Below, in pieces: positions 22,075-34,503 of a DNA stretch of 64,000 bases. Under the pieces are notes generated by a model. The model ran no database searches and was not told the DNA's origin. It saw only the letters and a program-made list of their open reading frames with translations. The stretch lies in NCBI GenBank assembly GCA_032622095.1, contig CP136062.1, positions 199,587,887-199,651,886 of the forward strand, given 5' to 3'. The position numbers were made by a program, and so were the translations under genes. Source of the stretch: Siphonodentalium dalli (Eukaryota > Mollusca > Scaphopoda > Gadilida > Siphonodentaliidae). The stretch's first letter is position 1. Each line of letters begins with the position of its first letter.

Positions 22075-23945
22075 GGAGATGACTATATATAACTTTGTTG
22101 GATATCGGCGAATTGAATAATCTTATAAATGCTAGTGAATCTCCTCTCGCCATCCATGACCCAAATGACCCCAAATGTGATTTAATTCATCATATCATTA
22201 GAGAAGAACGTGTATGAATTTGGTGGAATCAGTGCTAAATATATTTGTATCAACTTTGGTGCAACTCCCCTCATGCATGACTTGAACCGCGCCACTTTTG
22301 TCATATTTAAATCACGTCTATTAGACTCATGCATGCATTATATAATGGAGATGATTATATATATAAGTTTGGTGGTAATCGGCAACTAAACAACTTTTTA
22401 TCATAGTTATTACCCCCGTCCCTCGTCCAAACGGCACCAATTTCGCGTCTTTAGATCACACGTTTATATTCCTCGTATCACGGACAAGAATAATATATCA
22501 ATTTGGTCGAAATCTGTGCTAAAATAGCTCCTCCCCTGACACCAACAACATCACTTTAGAGAATTTAACCCGCACCATTATCTTACTCGTAGAAAGTTAC
22601 CCCTGTTAGACCGCCTTGGTGCCATCTCGATTGTGCCCTTAAAGTTATATATATAGAACACATACAGATATTCGCAAATATATGATTCATTGTATCCTTT
22701 GAGAAGAACGTGTATGAGTTTGATGGTAATTGGCACTAAACATATTTTTATAAGTTTTTGGTGACCCTCCCGTCCCTATTTCGGACTCAAGCGGTGCCAC
22801 TTTTGACATCATTAAACCACGCACTTAGACTCATTATAGAGATGAATCTATACATACAATTTATGAAAATTAGCGAGTATACAAATTCGTATCAAATTTA
22901 GGGCCACCATTGCATATCTCTCACACAAAAGGCACCAATTTGGCGCATTTATACCACACGATTAGATTATGTATTAATCAGGTGGAAATCGGCGCTAAAC
23001 ATATTGTTTATCAATGTTTGTGTCCCTCCCACCCTCCAGGCACCCCTGACTCGAATGGCCCCACTTTTGAAATCTTTAAACCACACAATTAGACTCCTGA
23101 TATCATGGATATTATTATTTGTAAGTTTGGTGCTAATCCGCGACTAAACAATTTTTTATCCAATTTAGTGACCACCCCCATCCCACCCCATCTCTCACCA
23201 AGCAGCACCAATATGACGTCTTTAAAATCACACAATTAGATTCATCATATCATGGATAAGAATATGTATCAATTTGGTGGAAATTGGCGCTAAAAATATT
23301 GTATATCAATTTTGGTGCCCCTCTACCTTTCAGTGCACCCCTGACTCGAATGACGCCACTTTTGACAGCTTTAAGCCACGCCATTAGACACCTCATACAA
23401 TGGGGATTAATTTGTATAAGTTTAGTGGCAATCGGCGACTAAACCGATTCTTATCAGATCTAGTACCCACCCACCGCCCCGCCCCCAATCTCTCATCCCA
23501 ACGACACCAATTTGGCGTCTTTAAATCACACGATAAGATTCCTTGTATCATGGAGAATATATCTTAGAAGAATGTGCATCAATTTGGTGGAATTTGGCGC
23601 TAAAATTATTTTGATCAATTTTGGTGCCCCTCTCCCTTTCCGGGCATCCCTGACGCGAACGGCGCGACTTTTGACAGATTTAAACAACACCATTAGATTC
23701 ATCATATTATGGGGAAAATTAAATATAAGTTTGGTGACAATCGGCGACAATCTTTTTTTGTCTGCCCCTCCCCCTTTTCTGCCCCTGACAACAACGGCGT
23801 CACTTTAGAAAATTCTAACCCTCGCCATTATCTTTCTCGCAAAAAGTTACCCCTATTGGACCCCTTTTGTTTGATCTAGGTGGTCCCCTGTGAATTTATA
23901 TAGAACACAGACAGACAGACAGACAGACAGACATTCGCAAATATA
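22075..23945. repeat. Degenerate satellite-like array, about 150-bp unit
   Basis: About twelve units share a core like TTTGGTGGAAATCGGCGCTAAA. Cores lie near 22,089, 22,224, 22,368, 22,502, 22,711, 22,862, 22,979, 23,127, 23,273, 23,425, 23,584 and 23,735. Two unit types alternate: GCGCTAAA with CCCCTGACTCGAATGGCG, and GCGACTAAA with CACCAATTTGGCGTC. This gives a higher-order period near 300 bp. A terminal block with AAAGTTACCCCT occurs at about 22,553 and 23,805. An ACAG microsatellite ends the array (23,906-23,932). Confidence 0.8.
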
Positions 23946-25150
23946 GATATAATATATATGTTTCCTGTTACATGCCTATATGTAATGCTGCGTTAATCGA
24001 AAAGAACCCCTACCTCCCGGTGATAAAAACAAGCTAATTGACAGCGGCCACTTGCAGGCACTAATTTATTGTAACCCGGGAATGGTCTATTGATTGTCCA
24101 CTTGAGCGTTCAGTCAATACTAATATTAGGATGAACCACGTCAGATTGGACTACAAACTCAACACAAATCATTCATATTGGTACAACGAAATATGAAACG
24201 TGCCAGACGAAAGCAAGCTAAATATCCAGATAAAAACTCGAAACCTATTAGCGCTGAGGACCCGGTATAATAGAGACCTTTCGCCAAATCACTACATGTA
24301 TTACCATTATGGATAGGATATATTGTCCTAGTAAGGTAGACACCATTACAACTTACATACGATTGTTAATTGGTGAGATGGCATATGCCCCACTAAAGGC
24401 CACTATATTCAGTTACACATATATATGATGGGAAAAGTTATGTGTCTCTTTCAGATCCCATGTTCTTATCCATGTGATATAAGCGGATATACTGTTAGAG
24501 TGTCCCCAAGCATGGCGGGTGGCACATCCTTGGCACATCTGAACATAATTAAACTGCGTGGGGTATATTTCGTCTCGAATAAGAACCTCGTGCGTAAAGA
24601 TATAATTTTGGTCGTAAACTGGCAGGATACTGTCCATATCCGTAATCGTATTCGTGATTTTTGCGAAAGGTCTTTATTATTGGCGCCAAAAAACGCGAAC
24701 ATATGTTAGAGAGTAAATTTCCCCCTTATTTTCGAGTTATTGAAAAAACAGCTGCATGCAGCCTCCTATATATACGCGATCAAAAACCAGCTTACTGAGC
24801 GAGTGGTCAAAGCTCATGCAGAATTACAACGTAGCGCTGTGGTGTACTACCAGCTGCATCCCGATTTCCAATCCGACGAGCTTATTATATGCATGACCCA
24901 CCTGCATGAAGAATCCACTGAAAAGTAATATGCTCACAAACTCAAACCCTGCATACACTCTTCGGTGGAATTACAGCATACAAAAGTGGGTTGTAGGAGA
25001 GGGATGACAGCCCTTTCAAATCTTCCTGATTATCATCCCAAACTCCAAATCATCCACTGAAAAGGAAGAGAATTCTAGACCCGCTGATATTGATATGGAC
25101 GGAGAGACGCACTGAACACGAAACAATTTAACGCACTGATTTCACTTTGT
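23946..25150. other. No gene recognised
   Basis: ORFs of 60-94 codons overlap on both strands (24,413-24,928). None shows a domain or a convincing start. Confidence 0.3.
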
Positions 25151-25365
25151 ATTAAAGGCAGGGCGGCGTTCGTTGCAGAAATATTCATATTTGTTCAAAT
25201 CGCCATCAACGGAAGGAATATCAAAATATATATAGTTTTGTTCATATGCCAAACATAATCAGCGCATAAATAGTATATTGTCGTCAAGACGTACGATGGT
25301 GTACATGAACAAGAACCTTCTCGTGTTACAGAAGTTTTGCTTCTGTTTACATAACACAGCGCAAT

Positions 25366-26365
25366 GGAGCTTTCCACAGAGGCCACACCCACAGCGGTAG
25401 TCCCGCCCACTGATAAAAATACTTTATCCACATAAATATTGTCTGTTACCCGAGATCGACTTCCGAAGTGAACACATCAGTACTGCTTGTATGTTAACTA
25501 GCTGAAACAGACTCATGTATATGATTCGTTCAAATTTGATCTTTTAACCAGTTTGATTTAAAAAAAAATTATTTAGATTCAATTTTAGATTTTTTTTTAG
25601 ATTGAACTTTGATCTGCTGTTGAACAAAAACAATATAATAATTTGTTTATTTAAATTAAAAAAAACAATAAAATTTTTTAAATTAAATATTTGTTATTTT
25701 CTTTTTAGATTTTTAGATTGAATCTTTAAAATTTGTTTTAATTTTTTAATTTAAGTTTTTTGTTACTTAATTAAAGATTTTTTTAATTTTATTTTTTAAT
25801 TTTATTTTTAGATTTTTTGATTGAAACTTCTTGCTAAAAAATTTGAAAATTTGAAAAACAAATTTAAAAAAAGTTTATTTGTTTAAAAAATTTAATTTAA
25901 AATATAAGTTCGTTATAACATCGGCCGAGGCACCACACCACATTTGGTTAAAATCGATCAAGGGCTCTGGAAGAAAAATTGCATACAGACCAGAATAGAC
26001 AGACAGATCACTGAACTCTAATATATCTAAACCAGAGAACATACATTCGTTTTGCCATTAAATGTGAAAATTATGACAAGTGTCATGCTAAACGAAAAAC
26101 ATTGTTATAATCACGGATAAATTTATAATATCATGCCGCAAATATAAATCTCAGTATATTATGAATTGACAAAAAAAAAGTTGTTTGAATATAGCCAATT
26201 TAACACTGAATGTATGCATGAATATCAAAATTAGGGTGAAGAAAGATGGCGTCGAAAAAATATCCGCAGCTAGCGGCCGGCTCGGCATCTGATTGGTCGA
26301 ATATATTCTAATAAATTGCCATTGGGTGGGACTACGCTGTGGGCGTGGCCTCTGTGGAAAGCTCC
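25366..26365. mobile_element. 1,000-bp MITE nested in copy B
   Basis: Termini GGAGCTTTCCACAGAGGCCA and the inverted counterpart form an inverted repeat of about 45 bp with a few mismatches. A 2-bp AT repeats at both junctions. Comparison with copy C (29,826-30,344) shows an uninterrupted GCGCAATTATATTGG at this position. The interior is largely A- and T-tract low complexity and carries no gene. Confidence 0.8.
25555..25912. repeat. A/T-tract low-complexity sequence
   Basis: Long runs of A and T with frequent TTTAGATT motifs, inside the 1,000-bp MITE. Confidence 0.85.
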
Positions 26366-26441
26366 ATTCTATTGGGTAATCACACACAAATGATATAAAC
26401 GCTCTTTATTATTTCCATATCAGGAAAACAGTAACAAATAA

Positions 26442-27047
26442 CAAGCGAAAAACTTTCCGAATAAAATCACACCCGCGTAAAGTTGAAACAAACATGCACT
26501 CTTGACATTCAAGTGTCGTCTGGAATTCGGCGTACTGATCACGCCATGTGCACGTGTGATTTAGAAATGTCGACTGTCGTGACACGGAGACTTGTTAGTT
26601 TCGATTCTGTGTGTCATATTTTTGCACGAGTCTTGTTGATTTATCTAGTTAATTGACAATAATTGTGCACTTATGGTTAATATATAGGAAGTATCCCGAG
26701 TATTCTTCAAATTTTTCTGCACTATTAAAAGTAAAAAATGCCGCATAGCTTAGCAGCTTAATAAGCTGCATATAATAAAAGAATACCTAAAGTGTTTTGT
26801 TTGAAGACGTGAAACATCTCATTCGTGCCTAGAAAGAAATATCGAATTTTCACTCGCGGCTTTCTTTCCAGAGACTCATGAGATATTTCGGTTTTCAAAC
26901 AAAAACTGTAAGTATTCTCTATATATATAAAGCGAAAATAATTGTAATCGAGCTGCGACGAGGCACTAACTCATGTGTCGACCTATGTTAATCCCCGGAA
27001 CTAGGCCAAGATGTAACAAAAGCGAGAACACGGGCCCTTAAATCACC
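26442..27047. other. No gene recognised
   Basis: Intergenic sequence with no supported feature. Confidence 0.35.
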
Positions 27048-27054
27048 CTATATA

Positions 27055-28354
27055 CAGGGGGGGGTCGGAAAATAATTCCAGGCACGTATGATGGGGTGGG
27101 TGGGTGTCTCTCGGGTCCGAAAAGCAGTTTTTTCCATGTGCCAATTTTTTTTCCATTTCTGCTATTGAGTCTTATTTTGATGTGTTTTGAACAGAAACAG
27201 GTCATATATAGTTAATAGCAATGCTATACTATATATAGAGGTTGTCAGAAGTTTGATCAGTTGCACACTGGCCAACAATAACCCAAATTCAACTTGATAG
27301 AACAAGAAACTGCGCTATTGGAAAAATAAAATTTAATCAGGGTTCCATCTACTGATACAACAAAATAAGAATAACTATGCAGAACTCAGCTGAAAATAAG
27401 CGATAAAATGAAAGCACACTTGACCATATGTGACATGGAAATCAAGATATAATAAATAATGGAATAAAATAGACTTTTGACAACGTAAAACATAAAATCT
27501 TAACATATAAATTGAAGGCCAGCCGGGCCAGCTTAAACAATTTCAAATTGTTTTCCAAGTTAATGTGGTTCAGCTTGCAATGTTAATCACAGTAACAAAG
27601 ATTTTATCGTCACTGATATCGTGAGCAAAAAAGAAGTGAGATTGGGCTATCCATCCTTATGTTATTCCCAATTATTACGAAGCCTATTACTTCAGGCAGT
27701 GGCTACCCGCCTGCCATTGGTATATCATGGTTATGTTTGGTATTAGCATTATTCTTCAAACTGGGATGAACTGGGATGAATAGTTGTATTTACACATGTT
27801 TTGATAAACAATTTGGTTCAAGCAATATATCACATAGCAAATATCAAAATATCAAATAATCTTAAATGTGTTGTACCATGTAGTCTGTAGAATACTCAAA
27901 TGTGATTATGTGACTAGATCATGTGACTATATATTATGAAAATGAATAAATAAAATAAATATTTTAATAAAAACTTTGGCACTCTGCCTATCCCTAGAAA
28001 TGTGATTATGTTGACACATTTCTTGATTAATGACACTTATATGATAAATTCAAATAGTATCGTTATCTTTATTATGCACTGTTCTATTAAAATCTCGCGC
28101 AATAAACTATGATAATCAGAGATAATCAGCTATTTGGTTCGTCAATTGATAATTTTCTCAAATTTAGGGGGGTGGGTGTCCAAAACTGACCGGAACAAAA
28201 TTCCTGAAATGGAAAAAAAAGGGTGGGTGTCCAAAATTGCCTGGTAAAAAAGGCCGGAAACGGAAGAAATTGGGTGGGTGGGTCCCACGAGGCCCGAAAA
28301 CATAAAAATGATCATACGTGCCTGGAAATTTTTCCGACCACCTCCCCCCCCCTG
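27055..28354. mobile_element. MITE with 7-bp target duplication, copy 2 (longest)
   Basis: 1,300 bp with ends CAGGGGGGG and CCCCCCCTG and the same GGCACGTATGATGGGG subterminal sequence as copy 3. CTATATA is duplicated at 27048-27054 and 28355-28361. Near the right end GGGTGGGTGTCCAAAA repeats. No transposase is visible, so it is non-autonomous. Confidence 0.87.
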
Positions 28355-28361
28355 CTATATA

Positions 28362-28846
28362 GAGAAATATGGACACATCAAAATGCATTCTAATACGTTG
28401 ATGTAGGGAAGGTTGTCGATGTCGGGGATATATTCGAAACGATTGGTCGTGTCGCTGAGTGACCTTCGGCTCCTGACACTCTGTGGATCTTTCAGTCTTC
28501 GCCTATGATATTCCGCATTATTCGTTACTCTATAATGAACAATGGTTCCTGATGTTAATAGCATATGATGTCTAATAGTCGATAGTCACAATATCTGGAG
28601 AATATGGCTGAATTCAATTAACATAGGCGACGAAGCACTGTCAAGGTATTAAAAGCTAATGGTTCGCTGGGTCGCCCGTTTCACCCTTCAAAGGTCCCAA
28701 CTACAAAGGCACCGATATACATATAATTATGGGTATAAATACACGTTATGAATGGATTTTCCCTATACTTATATTAAGTGGCACGATAACAGTAATTAAA
28801 AGCACAAACTGAAGCGGGTGATGTAAAACAAATTGCAGGAAGGTAT
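28362..28846. other. No gene recognised
   Basis: Spacer between two mobile elements, with no supported feature. Confidence 0.35.
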
Positions 28847-29020
28847 AGTAATGCTCTAAGTAATCGACCCCTTAACCACAGCAGAATTATGGGTAACTTT
28901 TCAGGATTTAGCCGGAAATATGGCTTGTTGCCATTCATCGGAAAGCTCTCGCCGACTAAATCCTGAAAAGTTACCCATACTTCTGCTGTGGTTAAGGGGT
29001 CGATTACTTAGGGCATTACT
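28847..29020. mobile_element. 174-bp foldback element, 4-bp target duplication
   Basis: AGTAATGC...GCATTACT termini continue into long complementary arms containing TTAACCACAGCAGAATTATG. The centre is AAATATGGCTTGTTGCCATT. GTAT repeats on both sides. Most of the element can form one hairpin. One arm plus the centre recurs at the palindrome core at 57.4-58.3 kb and again at 62.0-62.4 kb. Confidence 0.8.
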
Positions 29021-29821
29021 GTATGCTGTTTTTGTTTTGCATCGGGCAATTTCGCAGACCCACCACTCACAACCCCGCAAAACAACAATATTTTTACACC
29101 CAATTTACCCCCCCCCAAATTGTATTAACTTCTATAAGTTAATCGGTATATGCCACCCGACCCGATGCATGAAGCTCGTACATATGGTTTCTCTCAGTCT
29201 ACGTGGCCGTCTGGTGGTATATATCAGATACAACTACACATATATTATCAAGCTTAAATCGTTAGGCCGAATTCAAAATGGATTGCTATTATCAAGAATT
29301 GAATGACAGAATAATACTCCAGTTAGTTATTATATTAAAGTGATGTGAAACACTCCGGTAGGGTGATCAAATGGAAATTAGGAATAATCTTGCTCAGAGT
29401 AGTTATTTTTTACGAATATTAATCCAAACTGACAACACACACCGTCATTATTATATATTAATTAAATGCAATGACTCTCGGTGGCGAAATCATTTGTGTC
29501 AGTTTATCGCCGATAGTTGCGTCCCGAATCAAGATGTAAATATTTATAATTGAGCGTAGTTCAGACGATGTTTGCTATGGAATAGTATGGTCGATTTCTT
29601 TGGCATTTTAGGTCGATGTTAGTTGAATGCTACATTCCCCAGGTTGGCATATATAGCCCCTGAGTACTAACTTATCAATTTCACGCACCCGAACAAGTCC
29701 TTAATATGTCTTTAAATCGACACAAATAATATTTTTGCTTTAACCCTTTCTTTACTAAATGGATTCTCCCAGTCAGTTAAAAAGTTATATCGAAATAGTC
29801 TGTTGTTGATTTAGCGAGATG
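29021..29821. other. No gene recognised
   Basis: ORFs at 28,920-29,306 and 29,371-29,553 lack any recognised domain, and the first overlaps the foldback element. Confidence 0.35.
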
Positions 29822-29825
29822 TTAA

Positions 29826-30344
29826 AGGCACGAGCGGTGTTCGTTGCAGATATATTCATATTTGTTCAAATCGCCATCAACAAAAGGAATATTAAAATAT
29901 ATATAGTTTTGTTCATATGCCAAACATAATCAGCGCGTAAATAGTATACTGTCGCCAAGACGTACGATGGTGTACGTAAACAAGAGCCTGCTCTCGTTAC
30001 AGAAGTTGTGCTTCTGTTTACATAACACAGCGCAATTATATTGGTTAATCACACACAAATGATATGAACGCTCTTTATTATTTCCATATCAGGAAAACAG
30101 TAACAATTAGCGCTCTCTATGTTTACCATATCCGGATGTAAACAAAAGCCAGGTAACGTAACGTTTTTTGCTTTTGTTTACATAACAAAGGGAAAAAATT
30201 GACAATAACATACTGTTTATGCCATATTTCTTATTGGTATAAGAACAAAGTCTGTCTATATTTTACTATTATTTCTGTTTGTGGCGGTTTTTGACGGAGG
30301 TGAATATTTTAACAGCATACCAACCGCCAACGCCGCCCGTATCT
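29826..30344. mobile_element. TTAA-flanked MITE copy C, intact
   Basis: 519 bp between TTAA at 29822-29825 and 30345-30348. The ends match as imperfect inverted repeats around ACGRGCGGYGTT. It is the best reference copy: it contains the empty target sites for both the Gypsy insertion in copy A and the 1,000-bp MITE in copy B. It carries no ORF of interest. Confidence 0.85.
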
Positions 30345-30852
30345 TTAAGGTCATAAAAGCAAACGACAGCTAAATAAAAGTGCAGAAGGAACCCTAATTA
30401 TTTGAGGGAAATGCTTAGATAATAAGATCAAACCATGGTCGTTTGTTGGGCTTATTATCTGAAAATTCCATATGAGATAACTACTCATCAATGATGCTTT
30501 AGTACAGACAGGGTTAAATGCACGTTAGTCTATAATCGTCATTTGTACACATCTCATATATATGTGTTACACGCGAGAGAAAACATGCGCCACACATGGA
30601 GCGTGCATTGTACTATTTTTCATTTAGCGTCACATTTCAGTTCGTTCAATGCCGTGGTCATTTTTTTATTTAAAGATACGAATACCTTCGCTGTGGATAT
30701 TGCTATTTAAAAAGTCATAAACATAACGAATATTAAAATATAGAGATATTCTGTTCTTATACCAATCATAAATATCGTATAAATAGCATGTTACTGTCAA
30801 GAGCGTACGCCTTGCTGGTAAATAAAAGCCATATTATGATACAGTACTGTGA

Positions 30853-31068
30853 GTAAATAGTGGGCGATACGCAAAACACTCAACACCTGGGGAGGGAGAT
30901 ATCACTATGCGAATTGTGGTTACAATTGTTTACAACGTACCGATATAGCACTATAGTGCTCGCTACTCCTCGCCACTCAAGATTTCGGTGATAAGTGGGT
31001 CTCCGTTAATCGCTCTCCCAAAAATATCACCACGGTGTTGGGTGTTTTGCTTATCGCACATTCTTTAC
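30853..31068. mobile_element. Short inverted-repeat element
   Basis: Arms of about 38 bp (30,853-30,890 and 31,031-31,068) share GCAAAACACYCAACACC in opposite orientation around about 140 bp. No clear target duplication, so the boundaries are approximate. Confidence 0.55.
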
Positions 31069-31520
31069 GTGTTGTATGTAAAGAAATGCTCGGTCCACAC
31101 AGAGTGTGCTTTGTTTGTAATATCGCATTCATACTACCATTATATCATGCTCTATTAGTTTATTATTGAGGAAGTTCATAATTTATTATCTTTTATTTCT
31201 AAATTATAACCTACAACCAAGGTCATCCGGGCCTTTTACCCATCATTTGCGTAGCGTATCGATACATGCATATGTGGTGGATGATAAATTGCATGGCCGA
31301 AACAGGGGGGGTCCGGAGTCTGGAAAAAAATTGCAGACACGAGGCCCAAATGTGTTTTAGAAATACCATCCCAAATGTATTCCTTGTTCACTCTTGTTTC
31401 CAATCCTCTTCTACTATCTATTTTACTAAGTATATGTGCCATCCTACCATACCATTTAGTCTGCACCATTATGATTAATTATTGATAAAAAATATATATA
31501 TATGGCGTGAAACAATTCTC
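31069..31520. other. No gene recognised
   Basis: Intergenic sequence. A G-run near 31,305 resembles one end of the 7-bp-duplication MITE but lacks the rest. Confidence 0.35.
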
Positions 31521-31762
31521 TCACTGAGTAGCTAACATATTTGATCCATCCAGCCCCCATTCCGCGGTTTAAGTGCTACATGTCAAAGTTCTGCATGGAG
31601 TAGCATTCCATATGTGGAGCTTTGAATACTCATGAATTCCATATATGGAATTCATGAATATTCGAAAGCTTCATATATGGAATGCTACTCCAGAACATTG
31701 ACCTGTAGCACTGTATGCACGAAACGGGGCTGGATGGATCCAATATGGTAGCGACTCAGTGA
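31521..31762. mobile_element. 242-bp foldback (whole-length hairpin)
   Basis: TCACTGAGTAGCTAACATAT at the left and its complement at the right are the ends of a nearly complete palindrome. The symmetry axis lies in CATGAATTCCATATATGG near 31,646. Arms keep matching, with scattered mismatches, through GATCCATCCAGCCCC and GGAGTAGCATTCCATAT. No target duplication was clear. Confidence 0.8.
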
Positions 31763-33290
31763 TCTCGCTTATCAGCTTCAATCATATTAGTATCATGTAC
31801 TTTATGCTGTGGACCAAACTATGCACACACCTGTCTAAGCACAAAATTTTACCCCAATATAACTTTGAGTGTCTTATTTTGGTGTTATTTTTGTGAAATC
31901 CATTGTTAAAACCAGGTGAATGCTGGGTCCATTACTTTTGTGTCAAATGCCTTTGTGTGTGTGTATTGTGTAGCAATGTGGTGACTTATCAGAGGTCCAG
32001 AGCCAGTCAGTGTGCTAGAAACCATGGTTTGATTTCTGGAAGGATGAATTGGCACTAAATGGGTTTAGCCCAGTGTTTACATTGTGTGTTACTCTGTTAG
32101 TGTAGTACGCCTGTTCAAATGGGTCTAATCGTTTTACTGGGCTAAAGCCATATTATGCAGGTTCCACGACAATGATAACTTAGTCAGGGCATGCCTTTAT
32201 TATTAATTTTAAAAAATCAAATTAGTTAGGAAACATATCTAGTGTAAATGTATCGCTTCAATCCCATAATTCGCTGCCAAGTACAACTTAATCAATCTGC
32301 CCGACAATCTTCACGTGAATTCTGACCACGATTCGAGTTTTAATGAGGCCAATTGTCCAATTTAACACCGAAACCGGTTCGACGCGTTGTAATGAGCACA
32401 GTGTCTAAGGTAGATTACCTAACTGTAATTAATTAATAATTGATTATAAATGTAAGTGGGGTATAAAATATAACTGAAATGTTTATTGTAATCATTGAGC
32501 CCAACGACTGAAAAAAAAACATACCTGGACACGATAATGCCGACATTATATTGCTTTAGTCCCATAGAACGTGTTCTTAACAGTTGTAGTACATACACGG
32601 AATAACGCAAACATGTAAAGTCGTTTTTGTTTCTGGAGTTTTGTATTCGGTTTTACAGGCAAACGCACTTTTTCAAGTGATTTAGCAAGCACAAACTTGG
32701 CAACTTCGAGTCTTAAACAACATATTTAAATATTTCTCAGACCATATATAGACCCCCTACAGGGAGCTAAATGTGTTCTAATTTATTTCGTAATTTTATA
32801 TATTCGTGTAGAGAAGGGTCTACGGAAGGATGACACGCATGAGTATATTTCACTGTAAGAAAACAATTTCATTACTCATGTTTTCCGGCCCCGACATACC
32901 CACCCACCCGCGGCCGCCTTGTTTCTGGAAAAAAAATATATTCCCGGTGAAGGTTGTGCTGCCCCGTTACCCCACTCACATTCACTCATAATATATGCAT
33001 GTTTGTGGTGTTGTGTCTGCAAGCTCTCCCAGCGGCCAGTGTCACCGACGTTTTCTGTGCACGATGAGGCGATTATGTTGTAGTAAAACCCACTTGAAAG
33101 TCTCCCTTTTGTTGTCGCTTGAGTCAGCCTATACGTCAGCGATAAAGCTACTAAATGTGGAATATCGCTTCCATTTTATTACGTCCACAGACGGCATATC
33201 GTAGAGAAAACGTATGATCATGTTTTGATGTTGGGTTTGCTACCAGTATGCATATTGGAAATTATATAGATGGGAGCTTACTCTTAATTG
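31763..33290. other. No gene recognised
   Basis: Intergenic sequence without supported RNA or protein genes. ORFs are below 80 codons and featureless. Confidence 0.35.
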
Positions 33291-33299
33291 AAAATATTT

Positions 33300-33725
33300 A
33301 TCAGGGGAGATTACTCGATTGTTGAAGATGTTATTGTGATATATTTTGAAGGGCGATTACTCGAATTTCGAAAACTCTTTAAGGGATCTTTAATGTTATT
33401 CCACACATTTACAGGGGGGGGGGGGTATCTCTATTTTAAGCAAATCTAGAAATAATTTCATGGGCGATAACTCGACATTTAAAGCTGCAGTTTCGAACCA
33501 AGTAACAATTTAAGACAGATAACTCGATTTTGGAACTTGGAAGCTGCGCTGTTTATATATTTGGTAGGAACATTACTTTATAAAGGGCTTGTATACGTTA
33601 AATTCGATAACTAGATAGCTCTATATTTTAAACCAATCTCGATAGAATGTCAAGGGAAATAACTCGATATTTAAAGCTGATACTTAGAACTAATTTAAGG
33701 GAGATAACTCGATTTCGGAAGGTGC
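33300..33725. repeat. Degenerate minisatellite, GATAACTCGAT core
   Basis: GGG(A/C)GATAACTCGAT or close variants recur near 33,305, 33,352, 33,463, 33,516, 33,655 and 33,704 with related spacer sequence. Spacing is irregular (about 47-140 bp), so it is an eroded array or interspersed oligomer. Confidence 0.55.
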
Positions 33726-33904
33726 AATTTCTAACTAGGGCACAAACACGACTTTCAAATGCTATTTACATGTAGATATCTGGAATATTCATTGGAGAAT
33801 ATTTTGACAGGACACCAGACCTAGTAGTAGTATATACCGGTAACTAAATAGATTAGTATTGTGTGAACATCTCTGTGATGCTAAATTGATATGTACTAGG
33901 CTCC

Positions 33905-34470
33905 TTGACAAATTTATATCAAACAAAGGGTGTTATATTGTGGCCCCAAGCCAGTGTAAATATTCACCCCACACACCCACTCCGATCCTAAATGGCCGGA
34001 GCCCAGAGGGGTTCAAATAGGGCACATACACGCATGCCATTTTTCGCCCCTTGACCGATTTATGTTAAACAAATGGTGTTGTAGGGTGGCCCTCAAAACA
34101 TTCTTTCCACACACCCACTTGATCCAAAATGGCTGCCGTCCAGAGGGGTTCCAATAGGGCACCCATGCCAGTTTGGGTTGGGTGATCGAGTATTTAGATT
34201 GGTTTAGCGGCCACCATACAACACACTTTGTTTAATCTAAATCGGTCAAGGGCCAGATCAATGGCATGGGTACCCTATTTGAACCCTGGACGGCGGCCAT
34301 TTTGGAACGGGGTGTCGTGTGTGGAGAGACTGTCATGTGTGCCACCCTACTTGGTTGTCCTAAGTCGGTCAAGGTTCCGATAAATGCCATGGGTGCCCTA
34401 TTGGAACCCGTCTGAACAGCGGCCATTTTGGATCGGGGTGTAGTGTATGGGTAAATATTTACATCGGCTT
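33905..34470. repeat. Four-unit array, two direct and two inverted
   Basis: Two forward units of about 147 bp start TTGACAAATTTATATCAAAC (33,905) and TTGACCGATTTATGTTAAAC (34,052). Each contains CAGAGGGGTTC and AATAGGGCAC. Two reverse-complement units follow, with CTAAATCGGTCAAGG (34,234) and CTAAGTCGGTCAAGG (34,364). The mirror axis lies near 34,185. Confidence 0.75.
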
Positions 34471-34503
34471 TTTGTTAAATCGGCAATAAAATGGTTGCAG
34501 TAG

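Larger units (their letters stand above)
25156..26441. mobile_element. TTAA-flanked MITE copy B, interrupted and truncated
   Basis: It starts after TTAA (25152-25155) with the same terminal sequence as copies A and C. It runs collinearly to 25,365, is interrupted by a 1,000-bp MITE, resumes at 26,366 and stops matching near 26,441. The right terminus is missing. Around 25,240-25,260 it preserves the uninterrupted site occupied by the Gypsy element in copy A. Confidence 0.8.

Noticed and set aside
22075-23945. Possible CRISPR array
   Set aside because: Units of about 150 bp, highly diverged, with no short exact repeats and unique spacers, in a eukaryotic context.
30668-30860. Possible fifth copy of the TTAA-flanked MITE
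   Set aside because: TTTAAAGATACG and GTATAAATAGCATGTTACTGTC resemble the family, but divergence is too great to set boundaries by eye.
31303-31360. Possible end of the 7-bp-duplication MITE
   Set aside because: A G-run and a GGAAAAAAATT phrase are present, but no GGCACGTATG, opposite end or duplication.
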